A stretch of 64,000 nt of DNA, taken from Croceivirga thetidis (GTDB lineage Bacteria > Bacteroidota > Bacteroidia > Flavobacteriales > Flavobacteriaceae). The notes under the pieces were generated by a model. The model saw nothing but the letters and a program-made list of their open reading frames with translations. It was not told the origin of the DNA and made no database searches. The translations under genes were made by a program, and so were the position numbers. The stretch is taken from the NCBI RefSeq assembly GCF_012272815.1, contig NZ_JAAWWL010000002.1:1208280-1272279 (forward strand), written 5' to 3'. Positions 36,165-47,500 of this stretch are shown in pieces. Each line of letters starts with the position of its first letter. Position 1 is the first letter of the stretch.

Positions 36165-37466
36165 ATGAGAATTATGTCTTTGAAAAAAACATTCATTTTT
36201 ATTTTGTTATTGGCAACAGGAGCGGTAGCAGCCCAAAAATCAAAAACTGAGGCCAGTAATCAGTCCTTCGACGATTATTCTTTTGCAAGTGCAGTTGATG
36301 GGTATGAAGAGTTATTGAAGAAAGGGTATGACGATGCAGAAATCTACAGGAAACTTGGTGACGCCAATTTTTTCAATTCAAACTATGTTTTTGCTGCAAA
36401 ATGGTACCGCGGACTTTCTTTTGCCGTAAAAGGGGAGCTTTTAGATCCAGAAACAATATTTAGATATGCATTGAGCCTTAAATCTTTAGGTCGATATGAA
36501 GAATCTGATGAGCAAATGCTTCGTCTTCGTGATACGCTGCCAAATGATTTAAGAGTTAGAAAATTTTTGAACCAACGTGACTATTTAAAAGTAATCAAAG
36601 AAACCTCTGGGAGGTATCAAATTGAAGAATTAGACATCAATTCCGAAGGTTCTGAATTCGCACCATGTTTTCATCAAGAGGGAATTGTTTTTTCCTCTAC
36701 AAGGAGCCTTGAAAATGAAAATCCTAAGAACATTCATGGTTGGACAAAAATGCCATTTCTCGACTTATTCCAATCGGTGAAAAATGAAGCCGATAGCTTA
36801 CTGATAAAACCTTTGGATTCTGTTTTTAATTCAGAGGTACACGAAAGTTCAATAACCTTTTCAAAAGATGGCAATACTGCGTATTTCACAAGAAATAATT
36901 TTAAGAATGGTGAGTTTGTAAGGGATAGTCTAGGAGTGAGTCGTTTAAAAATTTACAAAGCGATTCGCAAAGATGGAATATGGCAAAAAGCGGAAGACCT
37001 GCCGTTCAACGACAACGGATTTTCAACAGCAAACCCTGTACTAAGTCCAGATGAAAAGAAGTTATTTTTCGTTTCTGACATGCCCGGTTCTTTCGGTCGT
37101 TCAGATATTTTTTATGTCACTATAAATGAAGATGGAACATACGGGAGTCCTGTAAATTTAGGTCCAGAAATCAACACCAACGGACGAGAAACCTTTCCTT
37201 TTCTAACTGAATCCGGCCACCTCTATTTTGCAAGCGATGGTCATCCTGGTTTGGGTGGGTTAGACATTTACGTATCTAAGCAAAATGGTAATGGCAATTA
37301 TCTAGTAAAAAATATTGGAGACCCGGTAAACTCATCTGCCGACGACTTTGCACTTATTTTTAGCGAAGTCACCAAAAAAGGATATTTCTCTTCCAATCGC
37401 GAAGGAGGCGAAGGTAGTGACGACATCTATATGTTTACAGAACTAAAACCACTGACAATCAATTAG
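36165..37466 (+). CDS. TPR-PD40 protein resembling PorE-type proteins, without OmpA domain
   Basis: Exported protein of 433 residues: signal peptide (ATGAVAAQ), TPR-like helical repeats (about 30-140) and a PD40/WD40-like beta-propeller (about 155-425; EFAPCFHQEGIVFSSTR, NPVLSPDEKKLFFVSDMPG, FPFLTESGHLYFASDGHPGLGGLDIY, GYFSSNREGGEGSDDIYMF). T9SS PorE-like proteins and the usual partners of PorP/SprF continue with a carboxypeptidase-regulatory domain and a C-terminal OmpA peptidoglycan-binding domain. This one stops right after the propeller, and no OmpA-like remnant is found in the 95 bp before the next gene. A periplasmic link to the PorP-like protein is inferred, but without direct peptidoglycan anchoring. 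Confidence 0.85.
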   Translation: MRIMSLKKTFIFILLLATGAVAAQKSKTEASNQSFDDYSFASAVDGYEELLKKGYDDAEIYRKLGDANFFNSNYVFAAKWYRGLSFAVKGELLDPETIFRYALSLKSLGRYEESDEQMLRLRDTLPNDLRVRKFLNQRDYLKVIKETSGRYQIEELDINSEGSEFAPCFHQEGIVFSSTRSLENENPKNIHGWTKMPFLDLFQSVKNEADSLLIKPLDSVFNSEVHESSITFSKDGNTAYFTRNNFKNGEFVRDSLGVSRLKIYKAIRKDGIWQKAEDLPFNDNGFSTANPVLSPDEKKLFFVSDMPGSFGRSDIFYVTINEDGTYGSPVNLGPEINTNGRETFPFLTESGHLYFASDGHPGLGGLDIYVSKQNGNGNYLVKNIGDPVNSSADDFALIFSEVTKKGYFSSNREGGEGSDDIYMFTELKPLTIN

Positions 37467-37543
37467 GCTTTACTATTTCTTTCATGCTTTAGATTTTGGT
37501 ATTATGGCTGCTTTATAATTACTCCTAATTCAGTTTTCAGCTT

Positions 37544-37551
37544 TATTTTTG
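37544..37551 (+). promoter_or_regulatory. Bacteroidota -7 box (TATTTTTG) upstream of the COX15 gene
   Basis: Exact TAnnTTTG match ending 10 bp before the ATG at 37562, so the leader would be only a few nucleotides long. No clear -33 box. Confidence 0.4.
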
Positions 37552-37561
37552 TAAAAAAAGA

Positions 37562-38593
37562 ATGCAAAAGACTTTTCGTAAGGTCGCCATTAGTTCCTTG
37601 ATTTTGGTTTACCTAGTAATTGCTGCAGGCGCCATTGTTAGAATGACGGGCAGTGGTATGGGTTGTCCAGACTGGCCAAAATGCTTCGGATATCTAGTTC
37701 CACCAACAAATGTTGAAACGTTGCAATGGCAGCCCAATAGAGCATTTAAAGAGGGGCAGGTTATCATCAAAGAAGAAGCACTTTATATTGCAAACTTGGA
37801 TTTCACTTCAACATCCAATTATAATCCGAGTAATTGGAATGCATACACAAAACACGATTATGCGACCTTCAATGTCTGGCACACCTGGATTGAATATATA
37901 AATCGATTGTTGGGGGCGCTAGCTGGTTTAGCGACATTGATTCTAGCGGTTTTTTCGATTAGGTTTTGGAAAAATAACAAAGTTTTACCAATCCTTTCAT
38001 GGCTGGTTGTATTTGGTATGGGTTTTCAGGCCTGGTTGGGGGCAACTGTTGTCTATTCGGTCTTAGAGCCATTAAAAATTACACTACACATGTTTATGGC
38101 CTTGGTAATTGTAGCGCTACTGCTCTATTTAATTTTTCAAACAGAAGGTACCGTTAATTTCAAATATGAAAAAAGGGTTTTACCACTTATTGCTTTCGCT
38201 GTTATTCTTACATTAATACAGGTATTCTTGGGTACGCAGGTTAGGCAATTCGTAGATGACCAAGTAGACGTCGTTGGGTATTTGAACAAAAGTCTATGGT
38301 TGAATCAGCCCGAAATACAATTTTACATACACCGTTCCTTATCGATTTTGGTTCTTTTATTGAATGGGGCTTTATTTTGGACTATTAAGACCAATGAATT
38401 GGGGTTTTCTAAGATAAAGTGGGTTATGATGCTTATAGGGCTTGAAATATTAACTGGAATATTGATGTTTTACTTTGACTTTCCCTTTGCATCCCAACCA
38501 CTACATCTCGTTCTTGCCTCAATATTGTTCGGGGTTCAATTCTATCTTTTTTTAGAGGTATTTAAAAGTCGAAAAAGCCTGAAATCTTTGTAG
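37562..38593 (+). CDS. ctaA: Heme A synthase, COX15/CtaA family
   Basis: Polytopic membrane protein of 343 residues with about eight helices. Family segments are GAIVRMTGSGMGCPDWPKCFG near the N-terminus, NVWHTWIEYINRLLGALAGL (His in helix 2), ITLHMFMALVIVALL, FLGTQVRQFVD and IHRSLSILVLLLN. It oxidises heme O to heme A for cytochrome oxidase in the inner membrane. The long first periplasmic loop (about 45-95) is typical of Bacteroidota. No oxidase genes are nearby. Confidence 0.9.
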   Translation: MQKTFRKVAISSLILVYLVIAAGAIVRMTGSGMGCPDWPKCFGYLVPPTNVETLQWQPNRAFKEGQVIIKEEALYIANLDFTSTSNYNPSNWNAYTKHDYATFNVWHTWIEYINRLLGALAGLATLILAVFSIRFWKNNKVLPILSWLVVFGMGFQAWLGATVVYSVLEPLKITLHMFMALVIVALLLYLIFQTEGTVNFKYEKRVLPLIAFAVILTLIQVFLGTQVRQFVDDQVDVVGYLNKSLWLNQPEIQFYIHRSLSILVLLLNGALFWTIKTNELGFSKIKWVMMLIGLEILTGILMFYFDFPFASQPLHLVLASILFGVQFYLFLEVFKSRKSLKSL

Positions 38594-38598
38594 TTTTG
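38591..38598 (+). promoter_or_regulatory. Bacteroidota -7 box (TAGTTTTG) upstream of the pRiA4b ORF-3-like gene
   Basis: Exact TAnnTTTG match overlapping the COX15 stop codon and lying 19 bp before the next ATG. It may give the downstream pair its own transcript. Confidence 0.35.
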
Positions 38599-38617
38599 AA
38601 TCTTCCAAAATTTTGAA

Positions 38618-39115
38618 ATGATTTACAAGATTCGGATAATTTTAGATGCAGAAGAGGATATTTTCCGTGACTTGGAACTGGACCAAGAGGCTACTTTGGA
38701 GGAGTTTCATAATGCCATAACGCAGTCTTTTGGTTTTCTAGGTAATGAAATGGCCTCTTTTTATACCTGTGATCAGGAATGGAATCAAGATGAAGAAATC
38801 GCTTTATTTGATTTGAGTGATAATGGTTCAGACGTTCGTTTGATGAATGAGACCCGATTAGAGGATGTGATTACCGAGAATAGTCCGAAAATGCTTTACA
38901 TCTATGACTTTCTTAGCATGTGGACATTTTTTATTGAATTGGCCGATATTGTTGAAAAAGTTGATGGCCAAACGTATCCAAACGTTTTGTTCAGCTTCGG
39001 TGAATTACCCGATTCTCCTCCAGAAAAAAGTTTTGAAGCAGATCCTTCCCCTGAAAACTACGATGACGAAATTGGGAACTATGAAGATCTCGATTTTGAT
39101 GAAAATTGGAATTAA
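38618..39115 (+). CDS. pRiA4b ORF-3-like protein
   Basis: Acidic protein of 165 residues with the PF07929-type pattern: IYKIRIILDAEEDIFRDLEL, TLEEFHNAITQSFGF, EMASFYTCD and MLYIYDFLSMWTFFIEL. The family was named from a plasmid ORF and an IS1096 passenger, but it is widespread on chromosomes and its function is unknown. Nothing transposon-like surrounds it here. The C-terminal 40 residues are highly acidic. It is followed 38 bp later by the nucleoid-associated protein gene. Confidence 0.85.
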   Translation: MIYKIRIILDAEEDIFRDLELDQEATLEEFHNAITQSFGFLGNEMASFYTCDQEWNQDEEIALFDLSDNGSDVRLMNETRLEDVITENSPKMLYIYDFLSMWTFFIELADIVEKVDGQTYPNVLFSFGELPDSPPEKSFEADPSPENYDDEIGNYEDLDFDENWN

Positions 39116-39153
39116 GACCAAATTCCCCAACCCCTTAAAGTTCAAGACATATT

Positions 39154-40212
39154 ATGCTCAATCTATATTCGGCCCAAATAGAAAGTCTTTCACTACACAG
39201 AGTAGGAAACAAAAGCAGAAACGAACCTATTTTTCTTTCTACCAATCCGCACTTTCTAAATGATGAAACCAGTTCTTTACTAAAAGAATATTTCTTTAGG
39301 CCGTTTCGTGAAAAAGAGGAAAATTATTTTAAACTTTCCCATGAGGTAGACTTAGAATTCAACGAAATCTTTAAAGCAGCAAAAAAGGGGTTTTCAGAAC
39401 CTTCATCCATGCACCAAATTTCAAAACAGGTAGCCACGCATTTATTTGAGCAATCTAACCACCCGCATATCAAGAATGGAGAGGTATATGTCTGTCACTT
39501 TACAAATGTTGTACTAGACAATCAAAAAGTAGAGGCATTCGGAATTTTCAAGAGTGAGCTCAAGCATGATTTTTTACAATTTGATGAGACTGCTGACAAC
39601 CTTGAAATTCAAATTTTACAGGGAATAAACATCAATAAATTAGATAAGGGTTGTCTCATCTTTAATGTTGAATCAGAAGATGGGTTTAAAGTGCTTTCAG
39701 TAGATAGCAATCGATATGACACAAAATATTGGCTTGAAAACTTTCTGGGAGTTGTTCCATTGACCGATGAGAATTTTTACACGAAAAACTATTTGAAATT
39801 TTGTCAAAATTTTGCAAAAGATGTAGTTCTACCAGCAGAGGATAAACAACAAGAAGTTCTTTTTATGAATAGGGCGGTAAATCATTTTGCCAAAAATGAT
39901 GCCTTTGAAGAAACCAATTTTTTGAATGAGGTATTGGAAAATCCGGAATTAATTCCTGAGTTCAAGCACTACAAAGTTGAGAAAGGACCAAAATATAGCA
40001 TTGAAGATGTATCAAATTTTGATATTGCCAACAAAGCAGTCTCCGATGCTCGTAAAAAAATCAAAAATGTCATTAACCTCGACACCAATATTCAAATAAA
40101 AATGGACTTTATAAATCCTGATTCCGCACAAAAATTCGTAGAAAAGGGATGGGATGAAGAGCGACAGATGTATTATTATCTGGTGTACTTCAATAAAGAA
40201 CAAAAAAGCTAA
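39154..40212 (+). CDS. 37-kDa nucleoid-associated protein (NdpA/YejK family)
   Basis: Protein of 352 residues matching the nucleoid-associated protein family: SLHRVGNKSRNEPIFLS, then LLKEYFFRPFREKE, VYVCHFTNVVLDNQKVEAFGIFK, GCLIFNVESEDG and YDTKYWLENFLGV. E. coli YejK is bound to the nucleoid; its precise role is not settled, and members in other bacteria also occur near defence genes. It probably shares a transcript with the preceding pRiA4b ORF-3-like gene. Confidence 0.85.
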   Translation: MLNLYSAQIESLSLHRVGNKSRNEPIFLSTNPHFLNDETSSLLKEYFFRPFREKEENYFKLSHEVDLEFNEIFKAAKKGFSEPSSMHQISKQVATHLFEQSNHPHIKNGEVYVCHFTNVVLDNQKVEAFGIFKSELKHDFLQFDETADNLEIQILQGININKLDKGCLIFNVESEDGFKVLSVDSNRYDTKYWLENFLGVVPLTDENFYTKNYLKFCQNFAKDVVLPAEDKQQEVLFMNRAVNHFAKNDAFEETNFLNEVLENPELIPEFKHYKVEKGPKYSIEDVSNFDIANKAVSDARKKIKNVINLDTNIQIKMDFINPDSAQKFVEKGWDEERQMYYYLVYFNKEQKS

Positions 40213-40255
40213 TTCAGTTTGTATTTTTTAACGTAAAAGACTTATTGGTAAGTAA

Positions 40256-41332
40256 TTAGAATTTTTTTTCTATTATTTGCTTCATGCTTACATCTTGGTA
40301 ATTTCTTTTGACAAAGTCTAAAGCCAAAGCCAAGACTTCTCCCATCGTTGTAGATTTTTTAAAGTCCATATCCAAGGTTAGGTCATATATTTCCCCCTTA
40401 AGTCGTTCTATATTTTCTGGTAATGAAATGTTATCCAATTTTGCGATATCTTCCAATTGCATAATACGTCCTTCGGAGCTCAAAATTCTTTTGGCAACAA
40501 TAGACCTTTCCTCAATTTTATATTGGTCTACAGAATTTTTCTGAAGTCGATTTCGAACCAATTCGACCATTTGAAAATTTTCTTTGAAAAATTGTGGTCG
40601 GTAAACCTTTAATTTCCCCTCAAAACATTGCTGATCAAAGTCAATGGCTCGAATTTTATAAACTACATGGTCAAAATCATGAACTGGCACGATAACGTAG
40701 TTGTATGATCGCATATCACCAAGTAATCGTATCATACAACGTTCGTTGAACTTGACGAACTCCTTGGCAAGCTGGGCTTTTTCGCGATTTGAAAGATCAG
40801 GTAGGAAGTCTTTGATAAAAACATCTCCTGGAATTCCGGCAATATGTTCTTCTATCAAGGTATCCTTATAAACCAAAAAGTTCAGATTATAGGGAGAAAG
40901 AATATGTTCCAATTCTAGTCCATATACTCTAGAAGCATCTGTTTTCTTAACATAGAAGTATGTATAATTATCATTGAGTATGTTTCTAACTTTAATACGA
41001 AATGGTTTTGAGTTTCCGAAAGTGCAATAATCCACTGCATCAATATTCAGATATTCAAGAATTCGATCGCCCCCATCAGAATGCAGAATGGAATAGACTT
41101 TTTTCAAACTCAAATCAATCTCTTCACGATCAAATTCAGCATAAAAAACCCGTACCCATAATGTATCATTACCCTCAGCATCTTCAACAACAACCGAGCC
41201 TGAAAAACGCAAAAGATCTTCGTAAAAAATAGGTATTTCAATTTTTCGACTGTACTTGTCCAGATAAGCATCCAACTTTGGGTTAACGGGATAAGCTGGT
41301 TTTTTTTTGGACATTAATTTTTCCTCAGACAT
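40256..41332 (-). CDS. Conserved protein with possible kinase-like catalytic loop
   Basis: Soluble protein of 358 residues that I cannot place by name. The middle contains RLLGDMRSYNYVIVPVHDFD followed by KIRAIDFDQQCFEGK. The spacing of a GD...N loop and a later (I)DFD is what phosphotransferase-fold enzymes (APH, HipA-like, CotH-like) use for catalysis and metal binding. The N-terminal half contains an FYVKKTDASR segment that could supply the ATP lysine. The C-terminus is helical and charged. The start is ATG at 41332 (an upstream GTG at 41344 is possible). It is monocistronic and divergent from the giant adhesin gene. Confidence 0.6.
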   Translation of the reverse strand: MSEEKLMSKKKPAYPVNPKLDAYLDKYSRKIEIPIFYEDLLRFSGSVVVEDAEGNDTLWVRVFYAEFDREEIDLSLKKVYSILHSDGGDRILEYLNIDAVDYCTFGNSKPFRIKVRNILNDNYTYFYVKKTDASRVYGLELEHILSPYNLNFLVYKDTLIEEHIAGIPGDVFIKDFLPDLSNREKAQLAKEFVKFNERCMIRLLGDMRSYNYVIVPVHDFDHVVYKIRAIDFDQQCFEGKLKVYRPQFFKENFQMVELVRNRLQKNSVDQYKIEERSIVAKRILSSEGRIMQLEDIAKLDNISLPENIERLKGEIYDLTLDMDFKKSTTMGEVLALALDFVKRNYQDVSMKQIIEKKF

Positions 41333-41547
41333 TTCAATATACACTAGGATTACAACAAATATAGTCCATTGTGCATGCCCTGACTTTTGAAGTCATTAAT
41401 GGTCAGTGCAAAAAATGCAGGCAATCGTATTTTTTTGAACATCACTTCCTCGCATTTTAACATACTAATCTGGGCAAATGGCAACAATTATCTGTCAAAG
41501 TGCAAAATTCTCTTTTTTTTCGTCTTGAAAACTATGATTCCCAAATC

Positions 41548-44500
41548 ATGCACTACTTCTTTGAAGCTAAAAAACCTACGTTAAGGTCAATTATTATTTT
41601 GTTTTTAATGGTTAGCTGCCAATTCATTCAGGGGCAGCTAAGTGACCTGCACTACCTACCTCCATTAAAGCAAGGACAGAATAATGCTGGTATACGTGAT
41701 CAAGCAATTTATTTATCGACTCCTGAGCCAAGTACATTCACAGTTAATGTCTATTTAGGAACAGACCCCAACGTATATCAATCGTTCAATATTTCCAACA
41801 CCAATCCAGCAGTTTGGACACTTGCGGACGGTGACAACAACATAACCTTGGTAAACAATGCAAATACTGGTATCGTTTTGCAAAACAGTGGTCTGAGGTT
41901 TGAATCGCCAAGCGGAAATCGGTTTTATGTCAATTATCGTGGAAATTCCAGTGCTCAGGCCGCCTCGCTAACTGCCAAAGGTAGACAGGCAATGGGTACG
42001 GATTTTAAATGGGGTGGTGTTCCCAATCGCGGAGCTCATAATTCAAAGTCGAATACCTTGGGAATCATGGCGACTGAAGACAATACTACTGTAAATCTTT
42101 TTGGATATGATCCTAATTGTGAATTCAGAGTAGGCAGCAATAGGGCTGGTATAACGGCTGACACCTATACAATAACCCTTGATGCCAACGAATCATTTGT
42201 TTTTGAAACCTACATCGGAACCGCTCCGACCCAAGCCCACGAAGATGGTTGGATCGGTGCAACCATTCAATCGGATAAGGATATCGTAATAAGCAACGGT
42301 TCTATAAACTTTGGTCGACAAGTTGGTGCAAGTAACCGTGATGCAGGAATTGACCAACCGGTACCAGAAAACAGGTTAGGAAAAGAATACGTTTTTATTC
42401 GTGGTAATGGTAACACCAATGGTTGGACGGAATTCCCACTTATAATTGCAACCTCAGACGATACTGAAATCTATGTGAATGGCAGTGCTACGCCAATTGC
42501 AACTATTGATGACGGCGAATACTTTGAAATACCAAGCAGCAATTATTCTTCAAACACAGTTGGGGCTAACATGCTGGTACAAACCACTAAAGATGTTTAC
42601 GCCTACCAATGTATGGCTGGTGCAAGTCAGGTATACACACAAGGACTAAACTTTGTTGCCCCTGTAAATTGTTTACTTCCTGATGTTATGGACAATATTC
42701 CTGATATCAGAAACATGGCAGGAACAACAGTGACTGGAGGTATGACCATTATTGCGGCGGCAAATACACCAGATGCCAATATTGTGGTAACCGATGGTAA
42801 TGGCCCTGTAACATTGCCAGCTTCAAACCCTGTTGCCGGCTCGACAGACTGGAAAACCTTTTATGTACCAAACCTTAATGGCAATGTCAGTGTTCAATCC
42901 ACCGGCCCCATGGCTGTTGGATTTTTTGGATTTAACGGAGCTAGAGGTGTTGCAGGATATTTTTCAGGATTCGATACGCTACCGGAAGTAACACTTGAAA
43001 TCAGGGGCGGCAGTGGTTGTTTTGTTGGGTCTGAACTTTATGAGGCAACCAATAGCAACTTTGACGCATTTCAATGGTTTGAAAATGGCCAACCAATTCC
43101 AGGAGCTAACGGACCTAGTTACGCCCCTTCTGGTGCAGGTGAATTCTTTTTAAGAGGCACAAAAGGACCATGTACATATGACAGTAATGCTATTCAGGCA
43201 CTTTATTGTGACCCTGACATACATGTAGAAAAAACGGTGGATACCCCAGAGATAATGGAAGGTGAAACCGCCACTTTTAGAATCAGGGTTCGAAACAATG
43301 GAATCGGACCATTGACAAATCTTCAAATAACCGATGATATACCTGCGGGCCTAACCTTGGTCAACTCATTTACAATTACTGGTAGCTTTAGTGGTAATGT
43401 TTGGAATATTGGCACGCTAAATGGTGGAGAAACTGCAACACTTGAACTTGAAGTTAGGGGTGATGAAATAGCTACACTACCACTTTTAAATTTAACGAAT
43501 ACTGTCTACAACACCCAAGACCAAACGGATACCAACCTAACACCAGATGAACCTTCAGCCAGTATTGTTGTACATAACGATTTTGATAATGATGGCGTGC
43601 GTGATATTGTAGATCTTGACGATGATAATGATGGGATTTATGATGAAGATGAATGTGACACCCTCCTATTCAACATAGCAAACGGGAATTCACATACTGG
43701 CGCCTTAATGACAGTCGACAATTATCTTGTATTCGACGTTTTTAGTTTAGATAACTCATTCAATTTCAACATAAACGGTAATGATGTTGCTGGTGAAATT
43801 CAATTTCAATTGGGAGCAGCTGGTAATTTTGCAAGATTTGCCGATGGAACCACCTTCGGTGAAGGTGGAAACCCAAACATTTGGACCGTTTCGGGAAGCA
43901 ACGGCAGCCCAATGCTGCGAGTGATCGTTGACCAGACCGGACAATTTGAACTATTTGGTGTTCGATATTCCAACGGTCCATTAGAACCTATGTATTTAGA
44001 CACTCCAGCCAACACCGTTAATTGGAATGCTTCAGGAAACAATACCGTTACTATTGGCCAAAATGTTGTTGGTCCAACGAATATGAGAGGTGTGCTTTTA
44101 ACAGCGGGTTGTGATACGGATGCCGATGGTCTTCCTGATTCACTGGATTTGGATAGCGATAATGACGGTTGTAGTGATGCGAATGAATACTATAAAGACG
44201 ACAATGCAGATGGAGGTGATGATGGCGTTTTTGGAGTTGGAACTCCAGTTGTTGATACAAATGATGGTACTGTTGATGCCGCTTCATATACTCAAGTTTT
44301 TGCGCCAATTATTAATCTTAACAACACTTCAGAAGATTTAGGAGGAAACGATATCAATGGCCAAGGTGTAAACTTAGGACAAACGTTTGAGTATGTTTTA
44401 AGATTCCAAAACACCGGTGATGATGATGCAACAAATTATGTCATTCGAGATGTCTTACCGAACAATGTCACACTCAATAATGTAGACGTTTCAGATGCGC

Positions 44501-47500
44501 TAGGTGTGACCCACACTTATGACAGCAATACACAAACGATTACCTTCCAAATTCCTGATGGATTGGTTGAAGTCGGTGACCCAGTATATAGTATTCGAAT
44601 TGAAGTAAGTATTTCGGCCAATTGCTCTGATTTCGTAAACGCATGTTCTTCAGAATTGGAAAATCAAGCATTTTCAACCTATCAGGGCGTAATAAATACA
44701 ACAGTTTTCAGTGATGAACTTGGTACCACAAGTCCTATTCCTTGTGCTGATTCTTCAGAGATAGCGCGAAACACAATTCTTGATGACCTTGGTAATTGTA
44801 ATCAAGCGCGAACTGTACAACTATGTGGTGATGATGCAATTTTAACAGCGGGATCAGGGTTCAGTACCTATACTTGGGCACTAGACTTAAACAACAATGG
44901 ACAAATTGATGTTACAGATACGATTTTAAACGATGGAGACCCAGATAACGACCCAAGCACATTAGTAGTTACCAATATCGGAAATTACATAGTAGAAAAG
45001 ACTGATACAAACGGATGTCCAAGTTTGATTGAATTGATAACTGTAGAAAGATTCGGTACAACCCAGACTAATCCCGTAATCGATTATTTCAATCAAGTAA
45101 ATTCGGATAGTGATCCAACCAATGACTTGCAAGGTGAAATTGTTACTTGTTCCATTGATGGTGACCTATTGCCAAAAATCTTTCTCTGTGGTGATAACGA
45201 CTCTGCCCTAATTCAATTGGGAATTACTGATGCTCAAAGCATCGTATGGCAGCAATTGGATGAAGCCAGCTGTTCTGCAAATGGTGATGATTGCGCAAAT
45301 AAAAATGCAACCTGCTCTTGGACGGATTTAGCAACCCAAAACAACTATACCCTGACAGAAGCAGGAGAATATAGAGTGGTTATAAATTATTTAAATGGAT
45401 GTTTCAGTCGTTTTTATTTCAATGTTTTTGAAAACAACCTTGACATTCAACACAACGCTGAAGACATTCTATGTAATACCCCTGGCAATATTAGAATCAC
45501 TAATATCGGTTCAGGATATGGTTATCAACTTGTAGATGCTTCTAACAATACAATTGTAGTTCCTTTTTCTGCGAATAATGGCCAAAGCTTTGATATAACA
45601 ACTGCTGGAACCTACAAAGTTCAAGTAACACAATTAAACCCAACTACAAATGACCCCATAGTAGGTGCCTGTATTTTTGAAACAGAAGACATTGGAATTC
45701 TAGACAGGGATTTTCAAGTGAATTTATCGACGATTCCGGCCGATTGTAACCAACTGGGATCTGTTACTATTCAAGCCTTAAATGTTTTACCGAATTACAA
45801 TTTCGAACTGCGACTAGACGATGGTAGCAATCGAGGACTGGGCACATTGGTTGACAATGAATTAAACTCAACTGATAACACACATACCTTTACCAATGTC
45901 AATCCAGGTGATTATTTAGTATATACCACAACGGTTGATGGTTGTAGTGATTTTCAACCAATAACCATTGGAGAAATTCCAGAATTGGAACTCACTGCGG
46001 TGACCACCCAAAATATAACCTGTACGGCTGGTATAATTAATCTAACGGCCATTGGTGGTACTCCTAATCCTGATTATCAAATAGCAATTTGGAGTAAAGA
46101 TGGCGTTGACCTTTATGCGGATGTTTCATCAGTACCCAACTCCGCATTACAGACCGACCCGACTTTTCTATTCGGATATCGTGGTACACCAGAAACCTAT
46201 TTCCCCAATGAAGATGGAGCTTACGAGTTTATTGTTTTTGACGGCAGTGGTTGCCATGCAATCTCAAATACGGTGTCTATTCAAGATTTGGGTTCCATTT
46301 CGATTTCAGGAAGCCATACACAAATCGTATGCGCTGATTCTGCAACCTCGACTTTGACCGTTTCAGTATCTGGTGGAACAGCACCTTATCAATATAGTCT
46401 TGATGGCGGAACGACCTATCAATTAGCAAATAATTTCACCAACTTATCCGCAGGTATATATGAAATTACCGTGATGGATTCGAGTGGCAACGGCAGTGCC
46501 AATTGCGTTGAAAATGTCAGTTATGAAATTGATCAACCTTTTAGATTAACTGCTGCTGCAGCTATTGTTGAAGACGCTTCATGTAATCCAAATGGTGCAT
46601 TGGTTAACATTCTAAATGCTACTGGTGGACAAGCACCATACGAGTACAGTTTTGATGGGGGAAGTAGTTTTGGGGTTACTAATTCAAGGAATCTATTACC
46701 CGGAAATTACACCCTTTTAGTTCGAGATAATTTGGGATGCAGCTATACGATGGATTTGACTGTTCCGACAATAGCTCCTGACCCTAATCTAAGTACTACT
46801 ATAGACTATGCCTGCGATGGACTTGGAACCATTACTGTCAACACTACAAATAGCACAGATTTTTCATATTCATATAGTCTTAACGGTACCTTGAATAGTC
46901 CAGCTGATAATAATGTATTTACCAATGTTGCTGATGGTACACACACAATCACAGTAGGATATTCCTCTGCAATAGCACCAGACCAAAGTACCCTGTTCTT
47001 AGAAAACTTTGGGGCTGGACCCACTACTCAAATTGCTGAAATTGGACCTGATTACTGCTATGAACCACAAGATTATTCATTGACCTCTTGTAATAGAGGA
47101 CCCGCTGGAATTTTGGTGAATGGAGAATATACCGTTACCAATTTTGTAACGAATCCTGTTCCTTTTTGGACCAGTCCTCAAGATCATAGTGGGCTCACAG
47201 ATGGTAGGTTTTTAGCTATTGACGTAAGTACGTTCTCAGATACTGGTTCACCTGTTTTAAACTCGGTGCTGTGGACTAAAGAAAATATTGCGGTACTCCC
47301 TAACCGAGACATCACGTTAAGCTTTTTTGCTTTTAACTTAATGGATGTTTCCGGTGCTGGCAATAACCCTGAAGTTCTTATTGAAATCTTCGACAACTCG
47401 GGTACGCTTATTCATAGTGAAGTAGCCCCAGAAATTCCAAAAAATTCTGGTGATACGGATTGGCACGAGCGAACAATAACTTTTAACCCTGGTACAAATT

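Noticed and set aside
38618-39115. Mobile element, because the pRiA4b ORF-3 family is often labelled an IS1096 passenger
   Set aside because: No transposase, terminal inverted repeats or target duplication is visible; the family is common on chromosomes.
41500-41547. GTG start at 41500 for the giant adhesin
   Set aside because: It would put a 16-residue extension before a normal signal peptide; ATG 41548 gives the expected N-terminus, although the short paralogue uses GTG.
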